A stretch of 6,274 bases of DNA from an uncultured Prevotellaceae bacterium (GCA_946624335.1 CAMOSA010000141.1:1-6274), one strand, 5' to 3'; counted from the first letter of the stretch, positions 1-6,274 are shown. Made by a program: numbers and translations. The notes: generated by a model not told the origin, from the sequence alone.

Positions 1-1002
1 GACTGGGAGTTCACCGTCAAGACAATGATGATCATCCGCGACCTCATGCAGGGCAACCCGCGCCTGCTGGAGATGGGCTACAAGGAAGAGGCCCTCGGAC
101 ACAACGCCATAGCCGGCGGCGTGCAGGGCCAGCGCCAATGGACAGACTACAAGCCCAACTTCGACTTCCCCGAATCGATGCTCTGCACCTCTTTCGATTG
201 GAACGGACCGCGCGAGGCCGACGTGCTGGCCACCGAGAACGATTTCCTCAACGGCATCACGATGCTTTTCGGGCATCTGCTGACCAACCGCGGCGTGATG
301 TTCTCCGATATCCGCACTTACTGGAGTCCCGAGGCCGTGGAGCGCGTGGCTGGCAAGAGGCCCGAGGGAGCTGCCGCCGGCGGATTCATCCACCTCATCA
401 ACAGCGGTGCCACGACGCTCGATGCCACCGGAGCCGCCAGCGACAAGGATGGCCACCCGACAATGAAACCTCATTGGGAACTAACCAACGCCGACGTGGA
501 GGCCTGCCTCAAGGCCACCTCGTGGATGCCTGCCGACCGCGACTACTTCCGTGGCGGAGGCTACAGCTCACACTTCGTCACCCGCGGCGGTATGCCTATG
601 ACGATGATGCGCCTGAACATGGTCGAAGGCCTCGGACCTGTACTGCAGCTCGCCGAAGGCTGGACCGTAGAACTCGACCCCGCGACGCACGACATTCTCG
701 ACCGACGCACCGACCCGACGTGGCCCACGACATGGTTCGTGCCTCGCCTCGACCCGACGAAGGACTGCTTCAAGGACGTTTACAGCGTCATGAACTCGTG
801 GGGAGCCAACCACGGCGCTATAGCCTACGGACACATAGGAGCCGACGTCGTCACGCTCTGCAGCATCCTTCGCATACCCGTCTGTATGCACAACCTGCCC
901 GACGCCGATATCTTCCGTCCTGCAGCCTGGAATGCCTTCGGTATGGACAAGGAGGGCGCTGACTACCGTGCTTGCCAGAACTTCGGACCCATCTATAAAT
1001 AA
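1..1002 (+). CDS. fucI: L-fucose isomerase, C-terminal part (5' truncated by window edge)
   Basis: Ketol-isomerase that interconverts L-fucose and L-fuculose (the E. coli enzyme also uses D-arabinose); cytoplasmic and Mn2+-dependent. The frame is open from base 1 (DWEFTVKT...), so the ATG at 25 is internal. About 333 residues are present, and by position matching to the 591-residue E. coli enzyme roughly 258 N-terminal residues are missing. The metal/catalytic residues align: Glu in ATENDFLNG (codon 235, E. coli Glu337), Asp in FSDIRTYW (codon 307, Asp361) and His in GANHGAIAYGH (codon 811, His528). The Glu-Asp spacing is exactly 24 residues, as in E. coli. Other family blocks are GQRQWTD, SFDWNG and the terminal ADYRACQNFGPIYK, so the C-terminus is complete. 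The TAA stop is 9 bases before fucP, consistent with cotranscription. No frameshift or lost motif is visible. The family call is near certain; the true substrate in this organism could include L-galactose or D-arabinose. Confidence 0.97.
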   Translation, partial: DWEFTVKTMMIIRDLMQGNPRLLEMGYKEEALGHNAIAGGVQGQRQWTDYKPNFDFPESMLCTSFDWNGPREADVLATENDFLNGITMLFGHLLTNRGVMFSDIRTYWSPEAVERVAGKRPEGAAAGGFIHLINSGATTLDATGAASDKDGHPTMKPHWELTNADVEACLKATSWMPADRDYFRGGGYSSHFVTRGGMPMTMMRLNMVEGLGPVLQLAEGWTVELDPATHDILDRRTDPTWPTTWFVPRLDPTKDCFKDVYSVMNSWGANHGAIAYGHIGADVVTLCSILRIPVCMHNLPDADIFRPAAWNAFGMDKEGADYRACQNFGPIYK

Positions 1003-1011
1003 ATAGGTATA

Positions 1012-2328
1012 ATGGAAACACCCAGTCGGAATCATTCCAGTCTCATCCCCCGCAAATATCTGCTGCCCTTCATTCTCGTGACGCTGTGCTTCGCCCTTTG
1101 GGGCTTCGCCAACGACATCACGAATCCTATGGTGAAGGCCTTCTCAAAGATCTTCCGTATGAGCGTTACCGACGGTGCGCTCGTGCAGGTGGCGTTCTAT
1201 GGCGGTTATTTTGCCATGGCCTTCCCCGCAGCGATGTTCATCCGTCGTTTCTCGTATAAATCAGGTGTGCTCATGGGCCTCGGCCTTTACGCCACGGGTG
1301 CACTGCTGTTCTTCCCTGCCAAACTTATCGGCGTCTATGGTTGCTTCCTCATTGCTTACTTCATCATGACGTGCGGCCTCTCGTTCCTTGAGACGAGTTG
1401 CAACCCGTATATCCTCTCGATGGGCGACGAGCAGACGGCCACCCGGCGCTTGAACATGGCACAGTGCTTCAATCCCTGTGGCAGCATTATCGGCATGTTC
1501 GTAGCGATGAACTTCATTCAGGCACGTCTGAATCCGCTCAACAGCGAGGAGCGTGAACTACTGCCCCCTGAGGAATTTGAGGCGTTGAAGGCCTCCGACC
1601 TCAGCGTGCTCGTCTCGCCCTACTTGCTCATCGGAGCGGTGATTGTGCTGATGTTCTTCGTCATCCTCTTCACAAAGATGCCTAAGAATGGCGACCAGAA
1701 CCATTCCTTGGACCTTGGCCCCACGATGCGCCGATTGCTTCGTCTGCCGCGCTACTGGGAAGGCGTCATCGCGCAGTTCTTCTACGTCGGTGCGCAGATT
1801 ATGTGCTGGACGTTCATCATCCAATACGGTACGCGTGTGTTCATGGCCGAAGGCATGAGCGAGCAGGCCGCCGAGGTGCTGTCGCAGCGCTTCAACATCG
1901 CAGCGATGCTCCTATTCATCTGCTCACGCTTCATCGCCACCTACCTGATGAAATGGTTGCGGCCCGCCACGCTGTTGGTCATCTTCGGCGTGCTGGCGAT
2001 GGCCTTCACGGCAGGCGTCATCGGCTTCCAGGGTCGCTTGGGCATATACTGTCTGGTGGCTGTCAGCGGATGTATGTCGTTGATGTTCCCAACGATCTAC
2101 GGCATCGCTCTCGACGGCCTCGGCGACGATGCCAAGTTCGGCGCAGCAGGCCTGATTATGGCCATCCTCGGAGGCTCCGTGCTGCCTCCCCTGCAAGCCA
2201 TGATTATCGACCGCGGCACCGTCTTCGGCGATTTCCCCGCCACCAACGCATCCTTCATCCTGCCTTTCATCTGCTTCCTCGTCGTGGCAGTCTATGGAAG
2301 AAGAATGGGAAGTGCGAAGATTGAATAA
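1012..2328 (+). CDS. fucP: L-fucose:H+ symporter, MFS family (FucP-like)
   Basis: Inner-membrane proton symporter of the FHS/FucP branch of the major facilitator superfamily; the E. coli member carries L-fucose, L-galactose and D-arabinose. The 438 residues match the E. coli length. About 12 hydrophobic segments can be seen near residues 15-34, 56-77, 83-103, 108-128, 150-168, 201-221, 249-270, 291-311, 316-335, 344-365, 377-398 and 411-430, with the usual long cytoplasmic loop at 222-245. Family signatures: LWGFAN (30-34), VQVAFYGGYF (58-67), SFLETSCNPY with Glu127 (E. coli Glu135), RLNMAQCFN with Asn154 (E. coli Asn162), and YVGAQIMCW (258-266). Oddity: the residue aligned with proton-coupling Asp46 is Asn38, while the position of E. 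coli Asn43 holds Asp35. The start ATG lies 9 bases after fucI; the TAA at 2326 is doubled by a second in-frame TAA. No strong Shine-Dalgarno is present, as is usual in Bacteroidota. Sitting beside an L-galactonate dehydrogenase and uxaBA, it may mainly serve L-galactose. Confidence 0.93.
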   Translation: METPSRNHSSLIPRKYLLPFILVTLCFALWGFANDITNPMVKAFSKIFRMSVTDGALVQVAFYGGYFAMAFPAAMFIRRFSYKSGVLMGLGLYATGALLFFPAKLIGVYGCFLIAYFIMTCGLSFLETSCNPYILSMGDEQTATRRLNMAQCFNPCGSIIGMFVAMNFIQARLNPLNSEERELLPPEEFEALKASDLSVLVSPYLLIGAVIVLMFFVILFTKMPKNGDQNHSLDLGPTMRRLLRLPRYWEGVIAQFFYVGAQIMCWTFIIQYGTRVFMAEGMSEQAAEVLSQRFNIAAMLLFICSRFIATYLMKWLRPATLLVIFGVLAMAFTAGVIGFQGRLGIYCLVAVSGCMSLMFPTIYGIALDGLGDDAKFGAAGLIMAILGGSVLPPLQAMIIDRGTVFGDFPATNASFILPFICFLVVAVYGRRMGSAKIE

Positions 2329-2337
2329 TAAAGAAAT

Positions 2338-3354
2338 ATGAAAGCATTACAAATCACATCCTTACGTCAATTAGACATCATAGAGATTCCCAAGCCCCAA
2401 CCGGCAGCAGGCGAAGTGCTGCTGCGCATCGCCTTCGTCGGTTTCTGCGGTTCAGATCTTAACACTTACCGCGGGCGCAACGCGTTGGCGCTCAGCCCCG
2501 TGATTCCCGGACACGAGATCAGCGCCATCGTGGAGGCGGTCGGCGAAAACGTCCCCAGTGGTTTGCACGCTGGTCAGCGCGTGACCGTCGACCCCTATAC
2601 GGCTTGCGGGGCTTGCCCCAGCTGCCGGCGCCGCCGCTTCAATGCCTGTCAGCACAACGAGACGCTCGGCGTGCAGCGCCACGGCGCTATGCGCGAATTC
2701 ATCTGTGTGCCTTGGCAGAAGGTCATTCCTGCCGAAGGCCTTGCGCCGCAGGACATCGCGCTCATCGAGCCCATGAGCGTAGGCTTCCACGCCGTGGACC
2801 GCGGCGCGGTGACCGACGCCGACACGGTGCTGGTCATCGGTTGCGGCATGATAGGCGTTGGCGCCATCGTGCGCGCCTCGCTGCGCGGCGCTACGGTCAT
2901 CGCCATGGACCTCGACGACGAGAAGCTGGCGCTGGCTCGCGAGCTGGGTGCTTCGGCCACCGTCAACAGCGGCACCGAAGACGTTCATGCCCGCCTGCAA
3001 GAGCTGACCGACGGTGCGGGTCCCGATGTGGTCATCGAGGCCGTTGGCTCAGCAGTGACTTACGCCACGGCCGTCAACGAGGTAGCTTTCACTGGGCGTC
3101 TCGTCTGCATCGGCTACGCCCCCGGCGACGTAGCTCTTCCCACTCGTTTCTTTGTACAGAAAGAGCTCGACATACGCGGTTCGCGCAACGCCCTGCCCGA
3201 CGACTTCCGGGCCGTCATCCGCTACCTGCGTCGCGGCAAATGCCCTACAGCCCGTCTCATCTCAGGCATCGTCAGCCCCGAAGAAGCATCCAGAGCCATG
3301 TCCTCGTGGGACGCCGCGCCTGGCAAAGTGTTCCGTATCTTGGTTAAATTCTGA
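2338..3354 (+). CDS. lgoD: Zinc-dependent alcohol dehydrogenase (MDR family), probable L-galactonate 5-dehydrogenase
   Basis: Cytoplasmic NAD(P)-dependent polyol/sugar-acid dehydrogenase of the medium-chain family, 338 residues, a normal length. Catalytic zinc ligands are visible as Cys37 (GFCGSD), His59-Glu60 (PGHE) and Glu144 (IEPMSVG). The structural zinc site is Cys90, Cys93, Cys96 and Cys104 (CX2CX2CX7C). The Rossmann motif GCGMIG is at 168-173, and Asp191 at the end of the second strand suggests NAD+ rather than NADP+ preference. The GRN...PGHE and LGVQRHGAMREF blocks resemble E. coli LgoD (YjjN), which oxidises L-galactonate to D-tagaturonate. The next two genes consume exactly that product (uxaB, uxaA), and a fucP-type transporter precedes it, as in the L-galactose locus described in Bacteroides vulgatus. 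The substrate is therefore inferred from context plus resemblance; L-fuconate or another polyol/sugar acid cannot be excluded. The ATG is 9 bases after fucP in an A-rich spacer; the TGA stop is 5 bases before uxaB. Confidence 0.85.
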   Translation: MKALQITSLRQLDIIEIPKPQPAAGEVLLRIAFVGFCGSDLNTYRGRNALALSPVIPGHEISAIVEAVGENVPSGLHAGQRVTVDPYTACGACPSCRRRRFNACQHNETLGVQRHGAMREFICVPWQKVIPAEGLAPQDIALIEPMSVGFHAVDRGAVTDADTVLVIGCGMIGVGAIVRASLRGATVIAMDLDDEKLALARELGASATVNSGTEDVHARLQELTDGAGPDVVIEAVGSAVTYATAVNEVAFTGRLVCIGYAPGDVALPTRFFVQKELDIRGSRNALPDDFRAVIRYLRRGKCPTARLISGIVSPEEASRAMSSWDAAPGKVFRILVKF

Positions 3355-3359
3355 CTTTT

Positions 3360-4793
3360 ATGACGCTTATCATTCAGTTCGGCGAAGGCAATTTCCTGCG
3401 CGGTTTCGTGGAATGGATTGTGCAGCAGATGAACCAGCGCCTCGGCTTCGACGCTTCAGTTGCGATTGTCAAGCCACGCCCAGGCAACGGCCTCGACGCC
3501 CTGCGACGTCAGCGGTGCCGCTACCACCTCAACCTGCGCGGACGCCTTGGCGGACAAGTCGTCGACAGCCTCGAGGCCATCGACTGCATCGGCGAGGCCA
3601 TTAACCCCTACACCGAGCATGACGCCTTCCTCGCCCTGGCCGCACGGCCCGAAGCACGCTTCGTAGTTTCCAACACAACCGAGGCCGGCATCGCCTTCGA
3701 CGCCACCTGCAAGCTCAGCGATGCGCCGCCCGCCAGCTTCCCAGCCAAGCTGACGCAGTTGCTCTACCATCGTTTCAAGGCTTTCAACGGCGACCGGTCG
3801 AAAGGACTTATAATCCTGCCCTGCGAGCTCATCTTCGGCAATGGTCACTGTCTGCTCGACTGCATTCAACGCTACATTCACTTGTGGCGCGATGAGCTGG
3901 GTACTGACGCCGAGCCCTTCGCCCGCTGGTTCGACGAAGCCTGCTTCGTCTGCTCTACGCTCGTCGACCGCATAGTGCCCGGTTTCCCCCGTGAAGATGC
4001 CGCACAACTGCAGCAACGTATTGGGTGGGAAGACAGGTTGATCGTACAAGCCGAGCCCTACCACCTCTGGGTCATAGAGACAGCCCGGAACCTGCCCATC
4101 GGGCAGCTGGCACAGGAGTTCCCTGCCGACAAGGCTGGCCTCAACGTCGTCTTCACCCTCGACGAACGACCTTACCACGAGCGCAAGGTGACACTCTTGA
4201 ACGGGCCTCACACCGTGCTCTCGCCCGTAGCCTTCCTGGCCGGGCTCGACATCGTCCGCGACGCTTGTCAGCACGAGGTCATCGGGCCGTTTGTGCGCCG
4301 CGTGATGTACGAAGAGCTGTTGCCGACGCTCAACTTGCCCGAGGACGAGTTGCACCGCTTTGCCGACGATGTGATGGAGCGCTTCTGCAACCCCTTCGTC
4401 GACCATCAACTGACGAGCATTATGCTCAACAGCTTCCCCAAGTTCCAGACACGCGACCTGCCCGGGCTGAAGACCTATCTCGAGCGTCGGGGTGCTTTGC
4501 CCAAAGGCATCGTCCTCGGCCTCGCAGCCATCTGCGTTTACTATCGCGGCGGAGAGCGGGCCGACGGCACAGCCTTTCAGCCGAACGACGACCCGCGCAT
4601 CATACAACTGCTTACCGACTTATGGCAGACGGGTGATACACGAAAAGTGGCAGAAGGAGTACTCGGTGCAGCCGACCTCATCTGGAATGAACACGGCAAT
4701 CTCAACGCCATACCCGGTCTCACCAATCTCCTCACCGAGAGCATCGACAGTATCCTTGAGAAAGGGATGATGGAGACGGTGAAAACCCTTTAA
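3360..4793 (+). CDS. uxaB: Tagaturonate reductase / altronate oxidoreductase
   Basis: NADH-dependent reductase of the mannitol dehydrogenase (long-chain, polyol-specific) family that interconverts D-tagaturonate and D-altronate in the hexuronate pathway; cytoplasmic. It has 477 residues, against about 483 in E. coli UxaB. An N-terminal nucleotide-binding domain opens with IIQFGEGNFLRGF (4-16), followed by VSNTTEAGI (103-111), IILPCELI (151-158) and CSTLVDRIVPG (198-208). The C-terminal domain carries the catalytic KX4NX2H signature as Lys276, Asn281 and His284 (KVTLLNGPH), then a helical tail ending ILEKGMMETV, as in UxaB. The start is forced: an in-frame TAA at 3345-3347 lies just upstream and 3360 is the first ATG, so only three residues precede the glycine-rich strand, about 14 fewer than in E. 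coli. Fructuronate reductase (UxuB) and mannitol dehydrogenase are the main alternatives; the UxaB-specific blocks and the uxaA that follows argue for tagaturonate. It links the lgoD product to altronate dehydratase. Confidence 0.93.
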   Translation: MTLIIQFGEGNFLRGFVEWIVQQMNQRLGFDASVAIVKPRPGNGLDALRRQRCRYHLNLRGRLGGQVVDSLEAIDCIGEAINPYTEHDAFLALAARPEARFVVSNTTEAGIAFDATCKLSDAPPASFPAKLTQLLYHRFKAFNGDRSKGLIILPCELIFGNGHCLLDCIQRYIHLWRDELGTDAEPFARWFDEACFVCSTLVDRIVPGFPREDAAQLQQRIGWEDRLIVQAEPYHLWVIETARNLPIGQLAQEFPADKAGLNVVFTLDERPYHERKVTLLNGPHTVLSPVAFLAGLDIVRDACQHEVIGPFVRRVMYEELLPTLNLPEDELHRFADDVMERFCNPFVDHQLTSIMLNSFPKFQTRDLPGLKTYLERRGALPKGIVLGLAAICVYYRGGERADGTAFQPNDDPRIIQLLTDLWQTGDTRKVAEGVLGAADLIWNEHGNLNAIPGLTNLLTESIDSILEKGMMETVKTL

Positions 4794-4811
4794 CTTTGAA
4801 CGCTATCCTGC

Positions 4812-6274
4812 ATGAAAGAGTTCCTACAGATCAATCCGGCTGACACTGTGGCTGTGGCCCTGCGAGCACTGCCTGGCATCCCTGCTGGTCATAAATTTGC
4901 CCTTCGGGACATAGCAGAGGACGAAGATGTCATAAAATACGGTTATCCCATAGGTCATGCTACGCGTGCCATCGCCAAGGGAGAACTCGTGGATCATCAC
5001 AATATCGCAACGAACCTCAGTGGAACGCTGGATTATAGTGAGATAAGACTGGACTCTTCCCCCGCCACAGAAAGGGCTGGGGAAGAGCCCTCTACCTTTT
5101 GGGGCTTTTTGCGTCCCGACGGTCAGGTGGGCATCCGCAACGATATCTGGGTGATCCCGACTGTAGGTTGTGTCAACGGCATCTGCAGGCAGATTGTGGA
5201 GCGCGCTCAGCAAGAAATCATGACGGCCTCGACACCAGAAGGCGGTAGCGAAACGAAGCTCTTGTGTTTCCCTCATAACTATGGCTGTTCGCAGCTTGGC
5301 GAAGACCATGAGAACACGCGTAAGATCCTTCGCGATATGGTCCTACATCCCAATGCGGGCGGCGTGCTTATCGTTGGCCTCGGATGCGAGAACAACCAGC
5401 CGCACGAGTTCGAACAGTTGTTGGGCAACTACGACCGCAACCGCATCCGTTTCCTCATATGCCAGGAAGTCGAAGGCGACGAGGTCGAGGCCGGCGTGGC
5501 GATTGTCAAGGAACTCTACGGGCAGGCACAAGCCCTCGCGCGCGTGCGCGTACCTATATCTTCTCTGCGCGTAGGCCTCAAGTGTGGAGGGTCCGATGGC
5601 TTCTCAGGCATCACCGCCAACCCTTTGCTCGGCGCTTTCACCGATTGGCTCTGCATGGAGCAAGGCGGATCGGCCATCCTCACCGAGGTGCCAGAGATGT
5701 TCGGCGCCGAGACCATCTTGATGCGCCGTGCCGTCTCTGCAGAGGTGTTGCAACAGACCAAAGACCTGATCAACGATTTCAAGGAATATTATCTCAGCCA
5801 CGGCCAGCCCGTCGGCGAGAACCCTTCGCCGGGGAATAAGGCGGGAGGAATCTCTACGCTCGAAGAGAAAGCGCTCGGCTGCACACAGAAAGCAGGTTCT
5901 GCGCCCGTTTGCGGCGTGCTGAAGTATGCAGAGAGGGTGACCTCCCCAGGCCTCCACCTCCTTTCGGCCCCCGGCAACGACCTCGTCGCTTCTACCGCTC
6001 TCGCTGCTGCCGGTTGTCAGCTCGTTCTGTTCACCACCGGGCGCGGCACACCATTTTCCACATTTGTGCCGACCCTAAAGGTCAGTTCCAACAGTAGCCT
6101 CGCCCGCCGCAAGCCTCAATGGATAGACTTCGATGCCGGCGTACTGCTCGACGATGTTCCGATGGAAGAGTTGCTAAAGCGCTTTGTCGCCTTCGTCATC
6201 GAAACCGCATCGGGCCGTCGGCTGACTGCTGCCGAGAATCACAACAACACCGAGTTTGCCATTTGGAAAAATGG
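4812..6274 (+). CDS. uxaA: Altronate dehydratase (3' end cut by window edge)
   Basis: Metal-dependent dehydratase of the UxaA/GarD family that converts D-altronate to 2-keto-3-deoxy-D-gluconate (KDG); cytoplasmic. The frame runs open from the ATG at 4812 to the last base, giving 487 full codons (MKEFLQINPADTV to EFAIWKN). E. coli UxaA ends with a similar block plus four residues (GVTL), so probably only about four codons and the stop are missing. Residues about 5-69 form the SAF domain (VIKYGYPIGHAT at 40-51, VDHHNIATNL at 60-69). A variable linker spans about 70-103, then the dehydratase domain: GQVGIRN (104-110), PTVGCVNG (116-123), FPHNYGCSQLGEDHENT (153-169), VGLGCENNQ (188-196), GLKCGGSDGFSGITANP (255-271), NPSPGNKAGG (337-346), LGCTQKAG (355-362), SAPGND (385-390) and FTTGRGTP (407-414). 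An in-frame TGA at 4797 and the absence of earlier ATGs fix the start, 18 bases after uxaB. The linker DNA holds an inverted repeat. GarD (galactarate dehydratase) is the alternative; uxaB context and sequence blocks favour UxaA. Confidence 0.95.
   Translation, partial: MKEFLQINPADTVAVALRALPGIPAGHKFALRDIAEDEDVIKYGYPIGHATRAIAKGELVDHHNIATNLSGTLDYSEIRLDSSPATERAGEEPSTFWGFLRPDGQVGIRNDIWVIPTVGCVNGICRQIVERAQQEIMTASTPEGGSETKLLCFPHNYGCSQLGEDHENTRKILRDMVLHPNAGGVLIVGLGCENNQPHEFEQLLGNYDRNRIRFLICQEVEGDEVEAGVAIVKELYGQAQALARVRVPISSLRVGLKCGGSDGFSGITANPLLGAFTDWLCMEQGGSAILTEVPEMFGAETILMRRAVSAEVLQQTKDLINDFKEYYLSHGQPVGENPSPGNKAGGISTLEEKALGCTQKAGSAPVCGVLKYAERVTSPGLHLLSAPGNDLVASTALAAAGCQLVLFTTGRGTPFSTFVPTLKVSSNSSLARRKPQWIDFDAGVLLDDVPMEELLKRFVAFVIETASGRRLTAAENHNNTEFAIWKN
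5054..5087. repeat. Intragenic 9-bp inverted repeat in the uxaA linker
   Basis: CTCTTCCCC at 5054-5062 is the exact reverse complement of GGGGAAGAG at 5079-5087, with a 16-base loop. A second, competing stem pairs AGGGCT (5073-5078) with AGCCCT (5086-5091). It lies wholly inside uxaA, over codons 81-92 between the SAF and dehydratase domains, where the protein family is poorly conserved. It may be a short interspersed palindrome that settled in a tolerant linker, an RNA structure, or chance in GC-rich DNA. No second copy was noticed in this window. Confidence 0.5.

Larger units (their letters stand above)
1..6274 (+). other. Probable single operon: fucI-fucP-lgoD-uxaB-uxaA
   Basis: All five genes point the same way with gaps of 9, 9, 5 and 18 bases. 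No gap has room for a promoter plus leader, and none shows a hairpin with a T-run, so one transcript starting upstream of the window is the simplest reading. The gaps lack convincing Shine-Dalgarno motifs and are AT-rich before the start codons, as is usual in Bacteroidota. The last three genes encode consecutive reactions (L-galactonate to D-tagaturonate to D-altronate to KDG), which supports co-expression. Operon status is inferred from spacing only. Confidence 0.75.

Noticed and set aside
138..962. A 274-residue + strand frame inside fucI
   Set aside because: Arg/His-rich frame-shadow translation; the fucI frame carries all catalytic residues and runs unbroken to the stop.
2452..3000. Minus-strand open frames opposite the lgoD-like gene (also 2649-2975)
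   Set aside because: No family resemblance; fully overlapped by a gene with intact zinc and Rossmann motifs on the + strand.
3456..4607. A 383-residue open frame on the minus strand opposite uxaB
   Set aside because: It lies entirely within a clearly recognisable uxaB and has no recognisable domain. Long antisense frames are expected in GC-rich coding DNA with biased third positions.
4794..4811. Promoter between uxaB and uxaA (TTTG-like bases)
   Set aside because: The 18-base gap is too short for the Bacteroidota -33/-7 promoter arrangement, and no TAnnTTTG-type -7 box is present.
5073..5110. Possible rho-independent terminator (AGGGCT/AGCCCT stem then a T-run)
   Set aside because: The stem is only six pairs, the T-run starts well after the stem and is interrupted, and it lies in the middle of an intact gene. 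Kept only as a repeat/structure observation.
4824..5309. A 161-residue minus-strand frame overlapping the 5' end of uxaA
   Set aside because: Opposite the conserved SAF domain and the first dehydratase motifs; its peptide shows no recognisable family and reads like reversed coding DNA.
5281..5839. Overlapping + strand frames at 5281-5574 and 5384-5839, and minus-strand frames at 5516-5957, suggesting a broken gene
   Set aside because: The uxaA frame is open from 4812 to the window end with all family blocks in order, so there is no frameshift; these are shadows.
1..6274. Mobile element, CRISPR, tRNA or phage signals
   Set aside because: None seen: coding density is almost complete, with no transposase or integrase, no direct repeat array and no tRNA-like fold noticed by eye.

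Overview
The window is a compact, one-directional sugar-acid catabolism gene cluster that fills almost every base. Five genes lie on the + strand, separated by only 5 to 18 bases: the 3' part of fucI (L-fucose isomerase), fucP (L-fucose-type MFS/H+ symporter), a zinc-dependent alcohol dehydrogenase best read as L-galactonate 5-dehydrogenase (lgoD-like), uxaB (tagaturonate reductase / altronate oxidoreductase), and uxaA (altronate dehydratase), which is cut by the right edge only a few codons before its expected end. No RNA genes, CRISPR arrays, insertion sequences or attachment sites were seen.

Organism: the protein set, the gap composition (short, AT-rich, without clear Shine-Dalgarno motifs) and the gene partnership point to the Bacteroidales, for example a GC-rich Prevotella-like, Bacteroides-like or Alistipes-like gut bacterium. 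This is inference from protein character and layout, not a taxonomic search. The coding sequence is GC-rich throughout, which explains the many long shadow ORFs in other frames. Codon use looks uniform across the five genes, with no sign of a recently acquired island.

Layout: 1-1002 fucI C-terminal part; 1012-2328 fucP; 2338-3354 lgoD-like dehydrogenase; 3360-4793 uxaB; 4812-6274 uxaA. The longest non-coding gap is 18 bases, so no internal promoter or terminator is evident and the promoter must lie upstream of the window. An imperfect palindrome lies inside uxaA, in the linker between its two domains.

How the genes fit together: FucP would import L-fucose and its 6-hydroxy relative L-galactose. 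A known Bacteroides route oxidises L-galactose to L-galactono-1,5-lactone and then L-galactonate. The lgoD-type enzyme turns L-galactonate into D-tagaturonate, UxaB reduces that to D-altronate, and UxaA dehydrates it to 2-keto-3-deoxy-D-gluconate (KDG). The last three genes therefore form consecutive steps. FucI does not belong to that chain, since it makes L-fuculose from L-fucose, so the cluster appears to serve two related L-sugars through one transporter. The L-galactose dehydrogenase, the lactonase, and fuculokinase/fuculose-phosphate aldolase are not visible and would have to lie outside the window. The most interesting molecular detail is an Asp/Asn position swap in TM1 of FucP at the site that carries the proton-coupling Asp46 in E. 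coli.
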